This document shows positions 22,484 to 37,253 of a stretch of DNA of 64,000 nt, in pieces. The stretch is from Karalla daura (Eukaryota; Chordata; Actinopteri; Chaetodontiformes; Leiognathidae). The notes beneath the pieces are model-generated. The model did not search any database. It saw only the letters and a list, made by a program, of their open reading frames with translations, and was not told the origin of the DNA. How positions within the stretch are numbered: the first letter of the stretch is position 1; each line of letters opens with the position of its first letter. The stretch spans positions 18,821,942 to 18,885,941 of the forward strand of contig CM055205.1 of assembly GCA_029224185.1 (NCBI GenBank), given 5' to 3'. A program made the translations under genes and the position numbers.

Positions 22484-22870
22484 CGTGCCCAGCTCCGGGG
22501 CTCTCCTCCCCCTCCCCCTCCTCTTCCTCCCTCCTCCTCCTTCGGGGCCTCCTGCTGCTGCACCTCCTCCTGCTCCTCCTGCCCCTGCTGGACGCCTCCT
22601 GGCCGGGCCTGCAGCCTCCGGAGTCTCCGGAGCCGCTACTTGTTTTCTTGCGGCCGCGCAGGACGAGCTGCACCGCTGTAGCTGCTGCTGCTGCTGCTGG
22701 AAGAGGAGGAGGTGGCGGTGGAGGAGCTTTCACCGTTTTGCATAAATTTGCAGCTGATGTGTTGTCAGAGGGCAACGCCTCCTTTTCCCCCCCTGCTCTG
22801 CCCCTTCCGGCGCGACGGGATGACGTAGCAGCAGGACGGAGGGTCTCGTGCCCCCCGGACCTGGACCCGG
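22484..22870 (-). promoter_or_regulatory. phc1: phc1 CpG-rich promoter and noncoding first exon
   Basis: GC- and CpG-rich sequence with a minus-strand donor (CACG then GTAAGG) at 22484. Splicing from here to the acceptor directly 5' of METDGEQN (CAG at 20732-20734) gives a normal 5' UTR. The exon has an AGC/CTG run at 22679-22700 and many GGAGG blocks. The transcription start is probably between about 22740 and 22870, which I cannot fix. Confidence 0.6.
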
Positions 22871-23073
22871 ACCTCTGGACCTCATATCAGTGTTGCTGTG
22901 ATAACATACCTGCAAAAGGGGCCCAAAATGCAAAAAAAAAATCTCTGATATTTCTGCCTTACAACAGAAGAAATAAGGGCTAAAAGAAGGAAAAGTGCTG
23001 ACAGATGATTCTAAAGATAATAACTGCTAATTACTGCTTTATACTACACATGCACAGGTAGAGCAACCCAGTC

Positions 23074-23144
<71 letters not shown>

Positions 23145-23147
23145 GTC

Positions 23148-23219
<72 letters not shown>

Positions 23220-23225
23220 TCTATC
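23074..23225 (+). repeat. Compound tetranucleotide array (ATCT)n-(GTCT)n-(ATCT)n
   Basis: About 70 bp of ATCT, then about 55 bp of GTCT, then about 27 bp of ATCT, between the phc1 promoter and the presumed slc2a3 3' end. Confidence 0.97.
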
Positions 23226-23518
23226 ATTTTTAAAAATCTTGATTGATTCCTTCTATTTTATTTAGTTCTACTGTGCCTTAGCACAGAATAGCGGGCAGTG
23301 ATGCCAGACAGGTGAACATTTTGGGACTTTTAATCCAAAACATCTTGATCTTACCCTTCCCAAAATGCAACTCAGTTTCCTTGGTTAGACTGTGGTAATT
23401 GCCCACAATAGCATCATTGGTTTCCAAAAGTCCGAATAAAGGAGCTAATCAAAACCAAAACGTTGGCCACACACACACACACGCACACACGACTTGGGTC
23501 TTGTTACATAATGAATAT

Positions 23519-23524
23519 TTTATT
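23519..23524 (-). terminator. slc2a3: Candidate distal poly(A) signal of slc2a3
   Basis: TTTATT on the plus strand gives AATAAA on the minus strand. It would imply a 3' UTR of about 4.5 kb. The assignment is tentative because the intervening sequence has no gene but also no independent proof of transcription. Confidence 0.3.
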
Positions 23525-26500
23525 GAACAACGTTCTATCTGGTGTGTACAGAACAAATACAGGTGAAACAAAAAACAGTAGGGGGTGCAAAGACATGTGA
23601 AAAAGCCTGGATTTTCAGCAGCGTCCGTTCCTTCACTGAATCATCAGAGGTTCCATCCTGCAGGTTTCACCTAATTGAGTCTTAGCTGCCACGGAAACAG
23701 CAAAGCATGCAGACATTTGCTTTACAATGTACAATCTCTGCACTTTGCAGCCCTCACACAACCCCAGGTGAGACACACACGGCCTGACACCTGATTAAAC
23801 ACCCATTGGAGGGCGCGCTTTCTCACAAACACACACACGTGAATGCCTGAGGTGCAGAGAGGCACAAAGAGCGCACTTACAGTACATGATAATCAAACAC
23901 ACGGTACCATCAGAACATTAATTCAAACAATTATAATACACGTACACACACACACACTTCTGGACCAAACAAGACAAGAATCACGGCTGGCAAAGGTCGT
24001 GGATGAGACGCTTCTCTCCTGGTCTGAGCAACTTTTTCAACACAGCAAATGTCAGATATTTAGAAAATCGCCATGGCGACATCATCACAGACCAAGAGAC
24101 AACATGGCTGCCAAAAAACTACCATCAACAGCTGCAAATGTGATGTGATTAGGCACACAGATAGAAGCACATAGCTGTGAATGAGTGATGCGAAAAATGT
24201 GAGAGGGGGACGATAGTCACACACACACGTGCACACACGCGCACACACACGCACACACACACACCAAAAGTCTGTTACAAAACAAACACTTGCACCTCAA
24301 AAGGAAACGGAACCTCAACACACGCAGTACTGTGACCGTGCAAGTTAACATATAAATAGTTACTCTGATAAAAAAGATATATTTACAGATGAATACTTAG
24401 ACTCTCCCGTCACATACACAGAGTGGAGGGGTGTGCATAAAGCCGATGGCTAAGGTGAGGAGTGGTGCGCACCCGGGTCCACATAGTAGCTCTGCAAACT
24501 CCTGTGAGACGTCACGTTAACAGTGCAGTCGCACCACCCACTGGCTTTACAGCACAGGGTTTTAATGTTGAAAGTCCAGCTCGGTTTCCATGTATAAAAC
24601 TCGTTATCTCAACACCATTCCGGGTTTCAATGGGCAGTTTCAACAATAAGCAAAGCATTTTGGCTTTGTCCACATAGTTTAAATTTGAAATAAATAAATA
24701 AATAGATAAATAAAAGGTTGCAGGTGCGACTGAAACCCAAAACCGGCCTGTTAAAACTGATTTTATTCTTGAGTTTGGATGTGGCACAACAAAAACAAAT
24801 CTCTCCTAAAACCTTGCAAATTTGTCACAATTCTCAGTTTGTTCCCTCACGTTTGCCACAAAATCTCTGAGGTATCGGAAAATGTGAGAGGCAAACCAAA
24901 TCCACACTGGACTCAGGTTTAGGCAGGTTGTTTAGGCAGGTGGACGTAGACCCTGCAAGGAGAGGTCGACTACAACACTGAACACTAGCAGGAGGGGAGG
25001 GAACCAACAACCTCCCCTCGGGCACAAACATGGGTACGTCACCATCACCCACAAATACAGCAATACACAACGAAGCCACGTCCGGGTCACTGCGAGAGAT
25101 GTTCATCCTGACAAGACACTTTGACACAGACGTCCTCATTGGTGCTATACACCTCTCAATGAATGTCTAGAAAACAGGGCGACAGATTGTCCCGTTTGTA
25201 ATCGACTGCCAAGGTTTCACGTCGGGATAAATCCCTCGAACCGCTTGTCAAGATAAATATTCTCGCAGCGCTAGTCGAGAAAACATAAATAATACATAGA
25301 CAAATAAAAACGTCAGCCCGAGTGACTGCAGCTTTCATCACGACAGCTATTCGAGCAGTCACTGAGGAATACAGGAAATGCAGTTTGTGCCCGACACCAA
25401 ACATACTGTACAGAGTGAGTGATAAATGCTACGGCAGACATCTCAGACTGAAGTGTCACAACGTCAATGGGATCGGTGTCCGCACACACCCGTCTTCATT
25501 TCGTCATCGTGTAAATACATATCCAAGTCGGAACATTTGCAAAAGTTAAATTCTGATTGTGAATTCAATCTTAAAGAGTGGACGTTATCATAAAGAACGT
25601 GTTCAGTGTCTCTGCTTTAGATGTGAAAGATACAAAGGGTTTCGAGAAGAGTCTGAACGCTCACAAATGACGTTCAGATGCATCTTGGTCAAATAAACAA
25701 TAATCATCGGGAAGCTGTCCTTTAATTCCAGCCTACACATGAGGTAGGAAAATATATGGTGTGGGTCCTGCTGCCTCACATAGCTCGTTTTAGACTTTTA
25801 ATTATATCATTTTTATGCTATAATTTAACATAGTTGGACAGGATGAAACTTCACTCTGGAAATTTCAAAGTGCACATTTAGTGTCAGATTTATGAAACCA
25901 TGCATCATAATTCAGAGTAATTCTCCCAATTAAGCTCATGAGAGATGTCTAGTTTTCACACTGGTGCATATGTCAGTTTTGGAATGACACTCTTTTGTTT
26001 TTATTTTCCAGTAAAACACTCAAGGTACTAAAAATATGGACTTTTCTCCCTCCAGATTATCATAATGATTACCTGGAATGAATGGTTAAAGCAGTCATGT
26101 TTCCCTTTTGTGAAACTTTTGTGAATTCTTAAAAAAATCACATGAAATAAATCAGATTATATATTGTGTTTAAACAACAGGAACCGTCTGCAACAGCTCA
26201 AATGTTGCTTACAGTATTAGCACTTCCCCATCAGCTTCTATTTTCATTTAGGTTGAAGTTCCTTTATCGATTGCACGTCTTATACAACTCTAATCTATTC
26301 TAATAAGAGCCTGGCCGATATATACGCTCAGGTAAGTGTAGGTGTTAGCTGGTTGGTTAATTTGACTTAAAGCGCTGTTGTGCTCACTGACGTCTGTGCC
26401 AGCCGTCGTGGCTCTAATGCTTCGCTTTGCTGCTCGGCTGCTTAACAAAGTGCATCTAAGTCGATGGACGAGTGAGATTTACTGTCGAGCCTTCCCACTA

Positions 26501-27994
26501 TCAGCCAGCTGCACCTCGTCAGTACTGTGGGCCATTCGGTTCAGTTGATCTGCTTTATACTCATATAGACTTTATACAAAAATCAATTTCTATGATCATA
26601 AATACTCTGTTCTTCGACAAAAATAAATAAATAAATAATCAATAAATAGATAGATAGATAGATTGCACGTTACCCTACTGTGATTTACAGGTGTGAAACA
26701 GTTAAGCCGTCAACTTTTTGTCCACAGGTCACAGTCGTCAAACAATCCTGAAACTCCAAAGTGTGGCGTAAAGCTGTAATCCACCATAAATCTAATAGAA
26801 CAACAGAAGAATACTGAATAGCATCAAATTGCATGTCTGTTTTCTTTTACAGAATTTCCTGGTAAAAGTTCAATATACATAGCCACTGAGTTTATCGATG
26901 ATGTCTTATTAGCATTTATTATGTGAGAGTGCCTGTTATTATGGGCATAACTCTTCTAGATGTGACAGGCAATCATGTAACACCTGCTGGTGAGAAGGTG
27001 TAATTGCAGGTGTGCACAGTACAGCTGCAGCAACCACATGATTCATTGATTGATTAATTGACTATTGATCGACTAATAAAATAATGATGCGTCAAAATTT
27101 GTGTTGCTTGCTTAAGATCCTGATCCTTCTACGGAAGATTTTAACATTTTCTTTGCCTGTTGTTTTGGTTTTACAGCTTTCCTACTTTGGTTCTTTGTTG
27201 GCACCCACATCCTTCCGACCTTGACGAATACGAAAAAGACTGTGGATTACAGCTTTAGCAGCTCGACCTGCAGCTGATTCTAATCCTGAATATATCAACC
27301 GGAGCAAACACACATCGAGGTGTTCACAAACAAACGTTAAAGTTTAGTACTTTGGCCTTCTTCGACCTGTGGTTTGAAAAAACTTGACAGGAATAATGAG
27401 ACGAATCGTAATTAAATAGAACTACAGGACACTACAATTACAATATATATTGCACTAAAATATTCACTCCAATAGGAATACGGGAAAAGAAATTCTCATT
27501 TTCTTTGTCTGTCACCTCACACTCTCTCTCATGTGGAACTTGACTCAATAAACGTGCTGTGCTGGGAATCTTACAGACGTGACCCCGCCCCCGACCTGTA
27601 ACCAGCGTCCTGGCTGTCCTCCTGACCGGACACCTGGACTCACCTGTTGAATGGGTGGAGCTTAATCCCTAGGAATGTAAGGTAGATTGAAATCTGCGGT
27701 GCAGACAGTGACTGCTTCCCTTTTTTTTTTCTCGCTCTGGGAAGGGTGGATTTAAAAGAAGGAAATCACGGGAAATGTCACAGGAAAAACAAGTCTAAGG
27801 AGCAGGAAGCATGACCTTTTAAAGGTCAAAGCCTATAAACTGGTAATGCTGTCGTTCTCAGCAGATCTATTAAAAAAGTGTACGTCAGTTTCTATAATTC
27901 CGAGGTGGATTTGACTACAATTTACAGCATGTTTGGAAATCTCCATGATTCTTCCTTCCTTTAGAGCCAACCTTCGCTCGTGAAAGTGTTGTTT
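23525..27994 (-). other. Possible long slc2a3 3' UTR / intergenic DNA, no coding gene seen
   Basis: None of the open frames in 4.5 kb resembles a protein. There is an AATA/GATA run at 26620-26662. A segment near 27020-27110 resembles a dispersed palindromic AT-rich fish element (ATTGATTAATTGACTATTG). It may be transcribed as the slc2a3 3' UTR. Confidence 0.4.
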
Positions 27995-29687
27995 CTACAC
28001 GCTCTCCTGCACCGTGGAGTTTGATTTGTCGTCCAGGGGCGTGCTTTCTGTAGCTGCTGCGGCTGCTGGAGCGGCTGCTGCAGCTGCAGCTCCACCAGGA
28101 GCCTCCACCAGAGGAACCTTCTCCTTCACAGGTGAAGCCGGGAGCGTGGCGCTGGCGCTGCCCCCGGCCGGAGGGTCCTCCACGGACGAGGAGGCGGGAG
28201 GAGCGCCGCTGCCGAAGCTGCGGGCGATCTCGTCGAAGGTCTTGCCCTTCGTCTCGGGCACTTTGAGGAAGGTGAAGACGAAGAAGATGATGAGTAGGAA
28301 GGCGAAGATGAGGAAGACCCACGGCCCGCACAGCTCCTACCGAGGTGACAGGAGAGAGGTGCTGAGACAGCTCATCTAACAAGAGCTTTTCATAACATAA
28401 CATAATGTAACATAACGTAACGTGGCATAGCATAACATAAAGTATCATAATGTATCATAACATAACGTAATGCAACATAACGTAACCTAACGTAGCGTAG
28501 TGAAGCGTAGCACATCGTAACGATACATAACATAATGTATCATAATGTAGCATAATGTAATGTTACATAACATCACATAACTTATCATAATACAGCATAA
28601 CGTAACGTGACATAATGTAACATAACGCACTACATCATAATGTAGCATAATGTATCATCATAATGTGTCGTGTCATATTGTATCATATCATAGCATAGTG
28701 TAGTGTAGCGTAGCGCAGTGTAGCATAGTATAGCATAGCGTAGTGTAGCATATCACAACATAACACACTTATATGGAAACCATAGAGTTTAGGCTTGTTT
28801 ACTTTAGGCCATATACAGGGCTGTCTTGCCTGTCACTCACTAATATTTAGAATATGAAGATGGTTCTGACTGTCCGGGATCAACTATTGTTTTTCAACAA
28901 AGCCATTCTCAGTCCTCTTTAATATCAAAGGGAGGACATCTTTGTGACAAAATGGTCAAAGACAAAGAAAAGTAGTCCAGACTGAGCCTGACACCAAGGG
29001 CGACGTCTCACCACCAGTTTGGGGAAGCTGACTCCAACCAGGAAGTTTGCTGTCCAGTTACAGCAGCCGGCCACAGCCATGGCCGCCGGGCGCGGCCCCT
29101 GGGAGAACAGCTCGGCCACGATGAACCAGGGGATCGGACCGGGGCCCATCTCGAACATGGCCACGAAGAGCATGACGGCTGTGATGGCCACGTAGGTCAT
29201 GGCGGCGATCTGCTTCTGCTCAGACAACCAAAGTTGAATGTTATATAACCTAACCCAATCACGTTTCACATTCTTGTATAATAATTTAGAGTTTTGATTT
29301 GACACTTTTCCCATAACATTCCAACCAAGATTTTACGCCCTTTAAGGGTGTTCTTGTTGTGCAAGTTGTTAGGGTGAGATCAATGTCATGTGTCTTTGTT
29401 TTTCTGTTTTGTTTTTACGTTACACAGACAATGAAGGATTTGGATTTGAATTTGGACTCTAGGATATTCATAACCTTTGAACGACAGCAATAAATGAAAC
29501 TTGTTGTGTCTTCTCTCACCAACAAGCACATAGTAACACCTGCTGGTGAAGGGCTGTGACTGCACTGTGATCGACTCTAATTACGAGAGGGAAAAGCAGC
29601 TCGCTTGTTTACAAGTGTGAGGTTACAGTTTACAGTTTTTTCCAGTTCACCATCTGTCTGCAGACAGCACACAACTTCATTACGGAT

Positions 29688-29731
<44 letters not shown>

Positions 29732-32700
29732 TGTGTGTGTGTGCTTCATGCAGATGAAAGTCACTTTGAGTTCATTCAGGGTTGAACTCACCAGCAGCAG
29801 CGAGATGGTCATAAGGACAGCGCTGAAGGCCATTCCGCCCAGACCCAGGAGGTGGAGGGTCCTGCGTCCCGCCTTCTCCACCAGGAACAGCTGCAACATG
29901 CACACACACACACACAGAGTGACACACATGCTGAATAACACACACACGTGGGATCAGAGAGGGACACACTGGGCGCCACTCACAGAAACGATGGTGAAGA
30001 TGGTGTTGACGACTCCGGCTCCGATGGTGGCGTAGATGGGCTGCTTCACGCCCGCTGAAGAGAAGATGCCCGTCGAGTAGTAGAACACCTGAGGGAGGGG
30101 AAAGAGAGGGACTTTGTGACTCAAATTTGGATATTTTAACAGTAAAGTCAAACATCAGCATTTCTTTGTATTAACGAGTCAAAAAAGGTGCATAAAATCA
30201 AGTTCTGCGGTCGATCTACATATAATTACTAGATAACTAGTAATAGGTAAGTGTTCATAACATCTGTGGTTTCATTCAGAGAGAATACATTGGAGAAGGT
30301 GATTTTTATGCATGTATGTACAGAAACACAATGTGCAGACAAGCACTCAATATAAAAAGTGTTCAGGTGGTACTAAAACCAGTTAAAAGTGCATCACAAA
30401 AGCTACTATAAAAACACACAGGAATACAGCACAATTTTCTCTTGTCTCCCACCTCACTATTCCAGTCATTCCCACTCACACATTAGACACGTTCCAAACC
30501 ACAGATTTATATCATGCTGTAGGAGCTTTAACGTCTGTGCGGTACAACAGTGCATCACCATATCGTGTCAGAGCGTGCGTGTGTGTGTGTGTGCGTGTGT
30601 GCAGACTCACAGCGTTGATCCCTGACAGCTGCTGGGAGAGCTGCAGCATCACGGCGATGAGGAGCGGCTGTCTGTAGGCCGGCGAGCGGAACAGCTCCAG
30701 GATGGTCACCTTCTTCTCCATGGCCATCTTGGCGCTCTCCTCCTTCATCTCCTGCAGGTCTTTGCTCACGTCCTCGCTGCCTCGCAGACGCACCAGCGCT
30801 GTGAGGACACGCAACAAGCAGAAATCAATCAGCTCTCACGAGTTGCTTCAGCAAATACACATATATAAAAGTATGGAGAAGATGTGAGGACAATGTTGTG
30901 TTGTACCATTTTAGTTCAAAAGAAATGGAAAAAGAGTTGAGCTGACATTTGTATGACTATTTCTGCCTTAAGAAACAGTCTTTATATTTTGACTGTATAT
31001 GTAAAGTGTGAGATGTGTTTAGTTATGGCTATAAAACATGATAGTTGGAGGATTCTTGAAGTGGCTGTAATGTGTTGCTCATAAATGAATCGGGTTACTA
31101 ACAGAGATCATGATGAGAAAATAATCAGATAACACAACACGTACATTTACATTAAGCCTGGGAACGTTTTGCCAAGAGGCTAACTACTCATCCACTGTGC
31201 TGTCTTGCCACTGCAGGGTTTGAAAGATTGTTTGTTTGCTCAGACAAAAGAGAAAAGTTGCAATTGGTTTTGATTTTTATGCAAGAAATGAAACATGAAC
31301 CATCCAACCATCTGTCCACATGTTTTTAATTAACTTGACATTACACAAAGCGAGAAATGATGATGTTGTGGGAATGCCCTATCATTCTGAAATGATGATG
31401 ATGATGATCTAAATGCTTTAAATAAATGACTAAACTGTAGCTTTTGTTAGCATATACACTTGAAGAATACAGCAATTTAGGAATCCATAAAACTCTCGAG
31501 TTAGTTTAGGAGTGGAAACAAAAACACAAGCTGGGGCACATTCTTCTGCTCCAGCACAGACATAAATGGAGCCCCACGGCCTCCCAGGATGAACCTGTGT
31601 GTGTTTGGGTTGGCTTCAGGTGAGGAGGTGTGAGGAGAAGTGGGTCAGAGCCTCCGAGTCGACAGCTTCAGGCTTCACTTTGAGCCGATGCCAAAACCTT
31701 CTGGCTGCTCGAGGACTCTTCTCGACCCCCCCACCGACCCGTCTAAATTAACCCTCTCCCCTGCTTATTCTTCTCCCTGATCTCACGCTGCACTTTTTCT
31801 TTTTTCTCCACCTGCACAGTTAGCTTCCCATTTTTGGGATCACCTACCTTCACACTAATATTCTAATATTTGGGACATTGTTACCTGTAAATACCGAATT
31901 TAATTTTCTCTTTGAATTTCTTTATTTTACCAGGTCACAGTGTATGACTACCATTTTCATTCTAGCAAACCTACACATTATGTTATCTAATTGGTGTTTT
32001 TGTAGTGATTTTGTACATTTTCTTCAACCATTTCATTGTCTCTGGACATAATCTCTGGTGCAAGAATTTCCAGAAATTCCTGGACTGAATATCTGGAATG
32101 ATACTTAAGGTAATTTCAATACCTTTTGAAGGCTTTTTTAAGACCTTCCAGGTACGTTCATTAAAGACCTCATCGTCAGTTCAAGCTTCACCTTTAACTA
32201 AATACTAAACAGTCGTAGTGAGAAATTAAATCTGTAGAGACAACAGCCCTCAGATCAGCTGGGAAGGAACAAAGCTCCAAAGAGTTAGACCAAGGGTAAA
32301 GTTTGTTAAAGTAAACAAACTCTTACTCACCATAAGTACACCAGACTATTTTAAAGAGCATGGATGACAGCAAAAAATCACTTCTAAGGCTTTTTAAGGC
32401 TTTCAAAGGATCTTGCTCTTCCCCTAATCAATTTATCAACTTTAGATGTGTTGCTGCAGAAGCCCTGCTGGTGTTTCCAGGATCTCCTTGACTCTGACTA
32501 TCATCCGTACCTTTGCGGGCCTGCTCCTCCTGCTTCAGGTTGATGAGCAGGAAGCGGGGGCTCTCGGGGCAGAAGGGCAGCAGGATGCACTGCAGCACGG
32601 CGGGGGCCACGGTGAGGGACAGCAGCAGGGGCCACAGCTTGTCCGAGCCCAGCAGAGCCTCCAGGCCGAAGATCTGACAGACACAGACAACCGGCCGGGT

Positions 32701-34191
32701 CAGGATCCCAGCAGAGCCTCGGGTCTGCTCTCACAGGGAGGTGTGTGCTCCTGACCTGGGCGATGAGGATGCCCACCACCACCCCGAGCTGGTGCAGGGT
32801 GCCGAAGGCGCCCCGCAGCGGCGTGGGCGACACCTCACCCACGTACATGGGCGTCAGGCCGGTGAAGAGGCCGCAGAACAGGCCGATGACCAGCCGGCCG
32901 GCGATCACCATCTCGTAGGAGGAGCAGATGGTGGAGAAGCCCATGAGGAGGCCTCCGATCACGGCCAGAGAGTTGACCAGGAACATGGAGCGACGCCTGA
33001 GGGATCAGAGCGGAGAGTCGAGGCTGAAGACGATAAAAATCGACAGCTTCATGGATTAAATGATGAATCAGCACAGGCAGGCGACCTGGCCGAGTGTATG
33101 AGAAGGTCACAAGCTTTCCTGTCTGATTAGATCATTGACAGATGAGTGTGGGACGTGTGTTTTTGTGTGAGTGCACATCAATAATTAGATACGAGACGTT
33201 TTTTCCCATGTGTCTCTCTGTCATCTGTTGTGCAGTTCCTTGAGTTCAGTTTTCAAAGGAAAGTTTTAGATTTAGGTAAATATGCTACTTTGGACATGTC
33301 TAAAGTTTTAGAGGGCACATAGACTAATTGAACGGATTTCTCTTTGCTCTCTTTGTCCTACTAAAAAGAAAAAATTTTGGCAAAACTGTTTTTTTTCCAC
33401 AGCTCTTCAACATTGTCATTGAATTTAAAGTGTGAAAAGAACAAGGGAAGAAGTCATTTCACGGTTTGCAGCAACAGTGCTTGATAAAAGCAACAATCTT
33501 GGGCCTGGAAGAGAAAAGGGATTGTGCGTTGAGGCAAAATGGAGGAACTGTGGCTCGGGGGAACATTAGGAGCTGAGCAGGGGACTGGAGACAGACTCGC
33601 CTCATATCCTCCATTAGCAGTAATAGCTTGTGACAGTTCAGCTGAGCCATAGGGGGAAAACAAGGAGCCATTAAACAGGAAAAAAAAACAGACCACAACA
33701 CAGACTAAACGCTCCACCTGTGTGTCGCACACACAGGAGCAGGTTTGAGGTCACCTCTGATGTTTCTACGCCCACCTGCCGAACCGATTGGCCATGACGC
33801 CCACGCTGAAGGAGCCCACCATGCCGCCCACACTGAAGATGGCCACCGCGATACTCCAGACGATGGTGCAGACGCCCGGACTGATGGGCTGGCCATAGCG
33901 CTCGAACCAGGTGTCGTTGAAGAAAGATTTCAGTTTCTGGAGGAGGAGATGGATCGATCGATCGAGAGAAAGAGAGAAGGAAAACATCAGAAGGTCAGGC
34001 AGCTGAAGCCAGAAGTGCTCTCCTGATGTCAGAGGGCTTTTAGTTTAACATTAAGACGCCGAGCAAGAGGAAGCCTCGCTGTGATTCATAGATGTGCCTC
34101 TGTAACATCCATCAACTCACAAGCTTTCTATATTAATAGTGTTGTAAAGGCAGGGAATACACCCTGGAGAGATATCCAGTCCATCACAGGG

Positions 34192-34233
<42 letters not shown>

Positions 34234-35033
34234 CACACACATACACACACACATGCACACACCATTCACACTCACACCTAGAGACAATTTAGAGTCTCCA
34301 TTCGACCTAAATGCATGTTTTGGACTGAGGAAGGAGTCGTGGAAAACATGCATAAAGACTCCACGCAGAAAGGTTCTTGGTCTAATGGGGAGTCGAGCAT
34401 CTGCCAAATTGTTTGTTTTTTTCAGACAAAAACATCAATCAAAATCTTCATCTGCATTTGCACTCAAAATATCATTTTGTGACATTTTATAGATTTCCAT
34501 GTCATAAGTCCTAACTAAACCTACCTGGCTGTAAACACAGTTCAGATGGGTGATAAAAAGTGAATGCTTCACCACTAACAGGCCTATTTTTCCATCAAAA
34601 CAGAGCAGAGCGGTCTGTGCTGGGAGCAGCTTTCCCCTCTCATCTCTGCTTTGTTTTGGTGCCTGACACCTGCTCCCCGAGCAGACCCGGTCACACCTGG
34701 AGGAGCCGAGGTTCAGACCAGGAAGCAGACACCACCCACCTCCTCAGGGGCGTTGATCACTCCGGTGTTGTAGCCAAACTGCAGGGAGCCGATGACGGCC
34801 GTGGCCAGAGAGAACAGGAGGTAACCTGTCACCTGCTTCTCCTGGAGGGGGGAGGAAGAGGAGGAGGGAGGAGGAGGGAGGAGGAGGGAGGAGACAAAGG
34901 GAAAGAGAGAGATGTAACAAATATAAACCCTGAGCTCAGAATCCTGATGGATGTAACACAGGCAGGGTGGGGACACAATAAATACATATAAAGAACATTA
35001 TGATTCATATATCAGGTGACAACTTAGCTCTGA

Positions 35034-35109
<76 letters not shown>

Positions 35110-35989
35110 ATGCACACACACCCATTGTACAGTCATTACACCAAATATCCACCATGACATCAATGTATGTTGTGCTTCTAAAGTCATAGAGGAAGTTCCA
35201 GCTCTTTGGTGATCTCTCAGATAAATGTTTATGATGGCTGTTGGTTTCTTTTTCTTTCTGTCTTGAACACAATCGGCCGAATGCAGATGAAATTCGATTC
35301 TGAAGCCACCTGCTCGGAGTCGGCCGACATATCGCCACCGCTTCATCATCGTAATCAAATCAGGCCGAGGATTAAAGGAGCCGCCGCCACCGGCCTCATC
35401 CCGTCTCCATGGGGTCTCTACCTTCTTCCTCTTCCTGTTTTCATCTAAATCCTGCCTGTGTTTCTCTGTTTTGCCACCTTTTTTGCATCCATATTTTGTT
35501 ATTCATAAAAGCATCATTTACTATTATACAACAAAGGTGATCTGTCTGGGACCGTTCCATCAGTCAGATCTCACTTTTCCTCAAGTTCTAATTGTCGCCG
35601 CAAAGACAAAGGTCAAAGTTCATTCAACACCTCTCGATCGCCCCCCCCCCCGGGTACAGTACATAGAGCCTGGCAGGTCGCGCAGGGTCACAGCTGCAGG
35701 AAGTGGGGCACTGTGTCTTTGCCTCTGCTGATGTGGGTGATACAGCAGCTCGGCTGCTGACGGAGCAGATCACGCTGCTGTTATATGAGACAGAGAGGGG
35801 GAGGAGGAGGAGGAGGAGGGAGGAGGAGGAGGAAGAGGAGGAGGAGGAGGAGGAGGAGGTGGAGCCGCCTCAGGTGATCCTCCGCCCTTGGTGCCACAAT
35901 AACAGAGCGAGGTCGGACAATATTAGCGCGCACTGCGCTTCTCGGGATGCGGTTGGGTGTTGGCCTCTGAGTATCAACCAGACAGCAAT

Positions 35990-36048
<59 letters not shown>

Positions 36049-37210
36049 AAGGTGAACTGATATGAAGGTCAAACTGGAATTATTCAAAGGAGGGATTCAG
36101 AAAGTGCTGAATGCCTGGAAAAAAGGGGGTATGGCAGCACAGAGAGAGAGCAGCCTGACTTTTAGAGGAATCCTGGTTGTGTGTTCACATTCATTTTCTC
36201 TACAAACGCTGGAGCGAAGCCTTGAGGTGCAGCAGCGAGGCACCAGATGAATGAATGTGGTCTGATGAAGCCAGGTGGAGGATTTATGGCTTCTGGCTTA
36301 ATGTGCTCGTCATAATAAAGGTCTCCAGTCCATCACAGGACACACACACACACACACACACACACACCATTCACTCTCACCTAGGAGTCTCCAGTCGACC
36401 TAAACATGCTCATTCATGGACTGTGGGAGGACACCAGGGTACCAGAGAGTACTGATAGACACACACAAGCAAACTAGACTCAGAAAGAGTCTAGTTCAAG
36501 TGTTTCAAATCGGCCAAAACAATAATTATTGATGACTCAACTTTATTTAATTAAAGTGCCAGTTCATAACAGATGATATCTCCAGGAACTTTACAAAGTG
36601 ATCAACAATATGAACAGATTAGATTAGTACAGATTGATGCCACATGATCAGGGAGTCGCCATGTTGGAGGTACTCAGCAAGGTAAACAAAGCAGAGGCAC
36701 TGAAGTAGATCCTGAGTCTGTGCAGAAAATAGTGAATTGTTGCCATGTTTTTGGCTGTACCAATCAGTCAAACCATGAGTAGTATTTGGAGACGCCAAAA
36801 GTTATTAGAAATTGTTCGCTGCTGTACTCAAGTGGACGAGAGCAGCTGAGATGGTGAAATAAACTTGAAAGACTTTGTACAGATGACGACCTTTTATAGT
36901 TTGCAGACAACATCAGTCTGACTCGCTTCGCTCAATTCCCTATCGAGTCCATGCGAATAATGCAAGTCTGTATCTTATTCTTTTTCTCAAATTAGACAAA
37001 ACACCATTTTGACCCTCAGCGTTTGCAGCAATAAGTAAACATCCACATCACTTAGAGCATCGTCCTCTACATATAACCTCTCTATCACAGTTCAGGCTCT
37101 GTCCACCTCCAAAAGTTCATGAAATCTGCTTTTTGCTTTGTCCCATCCTTCTTGTGACTCCCTGGGGACTCAGGTGACTTTTATGAGCGATCAATACCCC
37201 GCCCAGTGCA

Positions 37211-37253
<43 letters not shown>

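Noticed and set aside
23074..23225. CRISPR-like or satellite array of regularly spaced words
   Set aside because: It is a pure tetranucleotide microsatellite with no spacers. The same applies to 52357-52448, 28385-28760 and the CA arrays.
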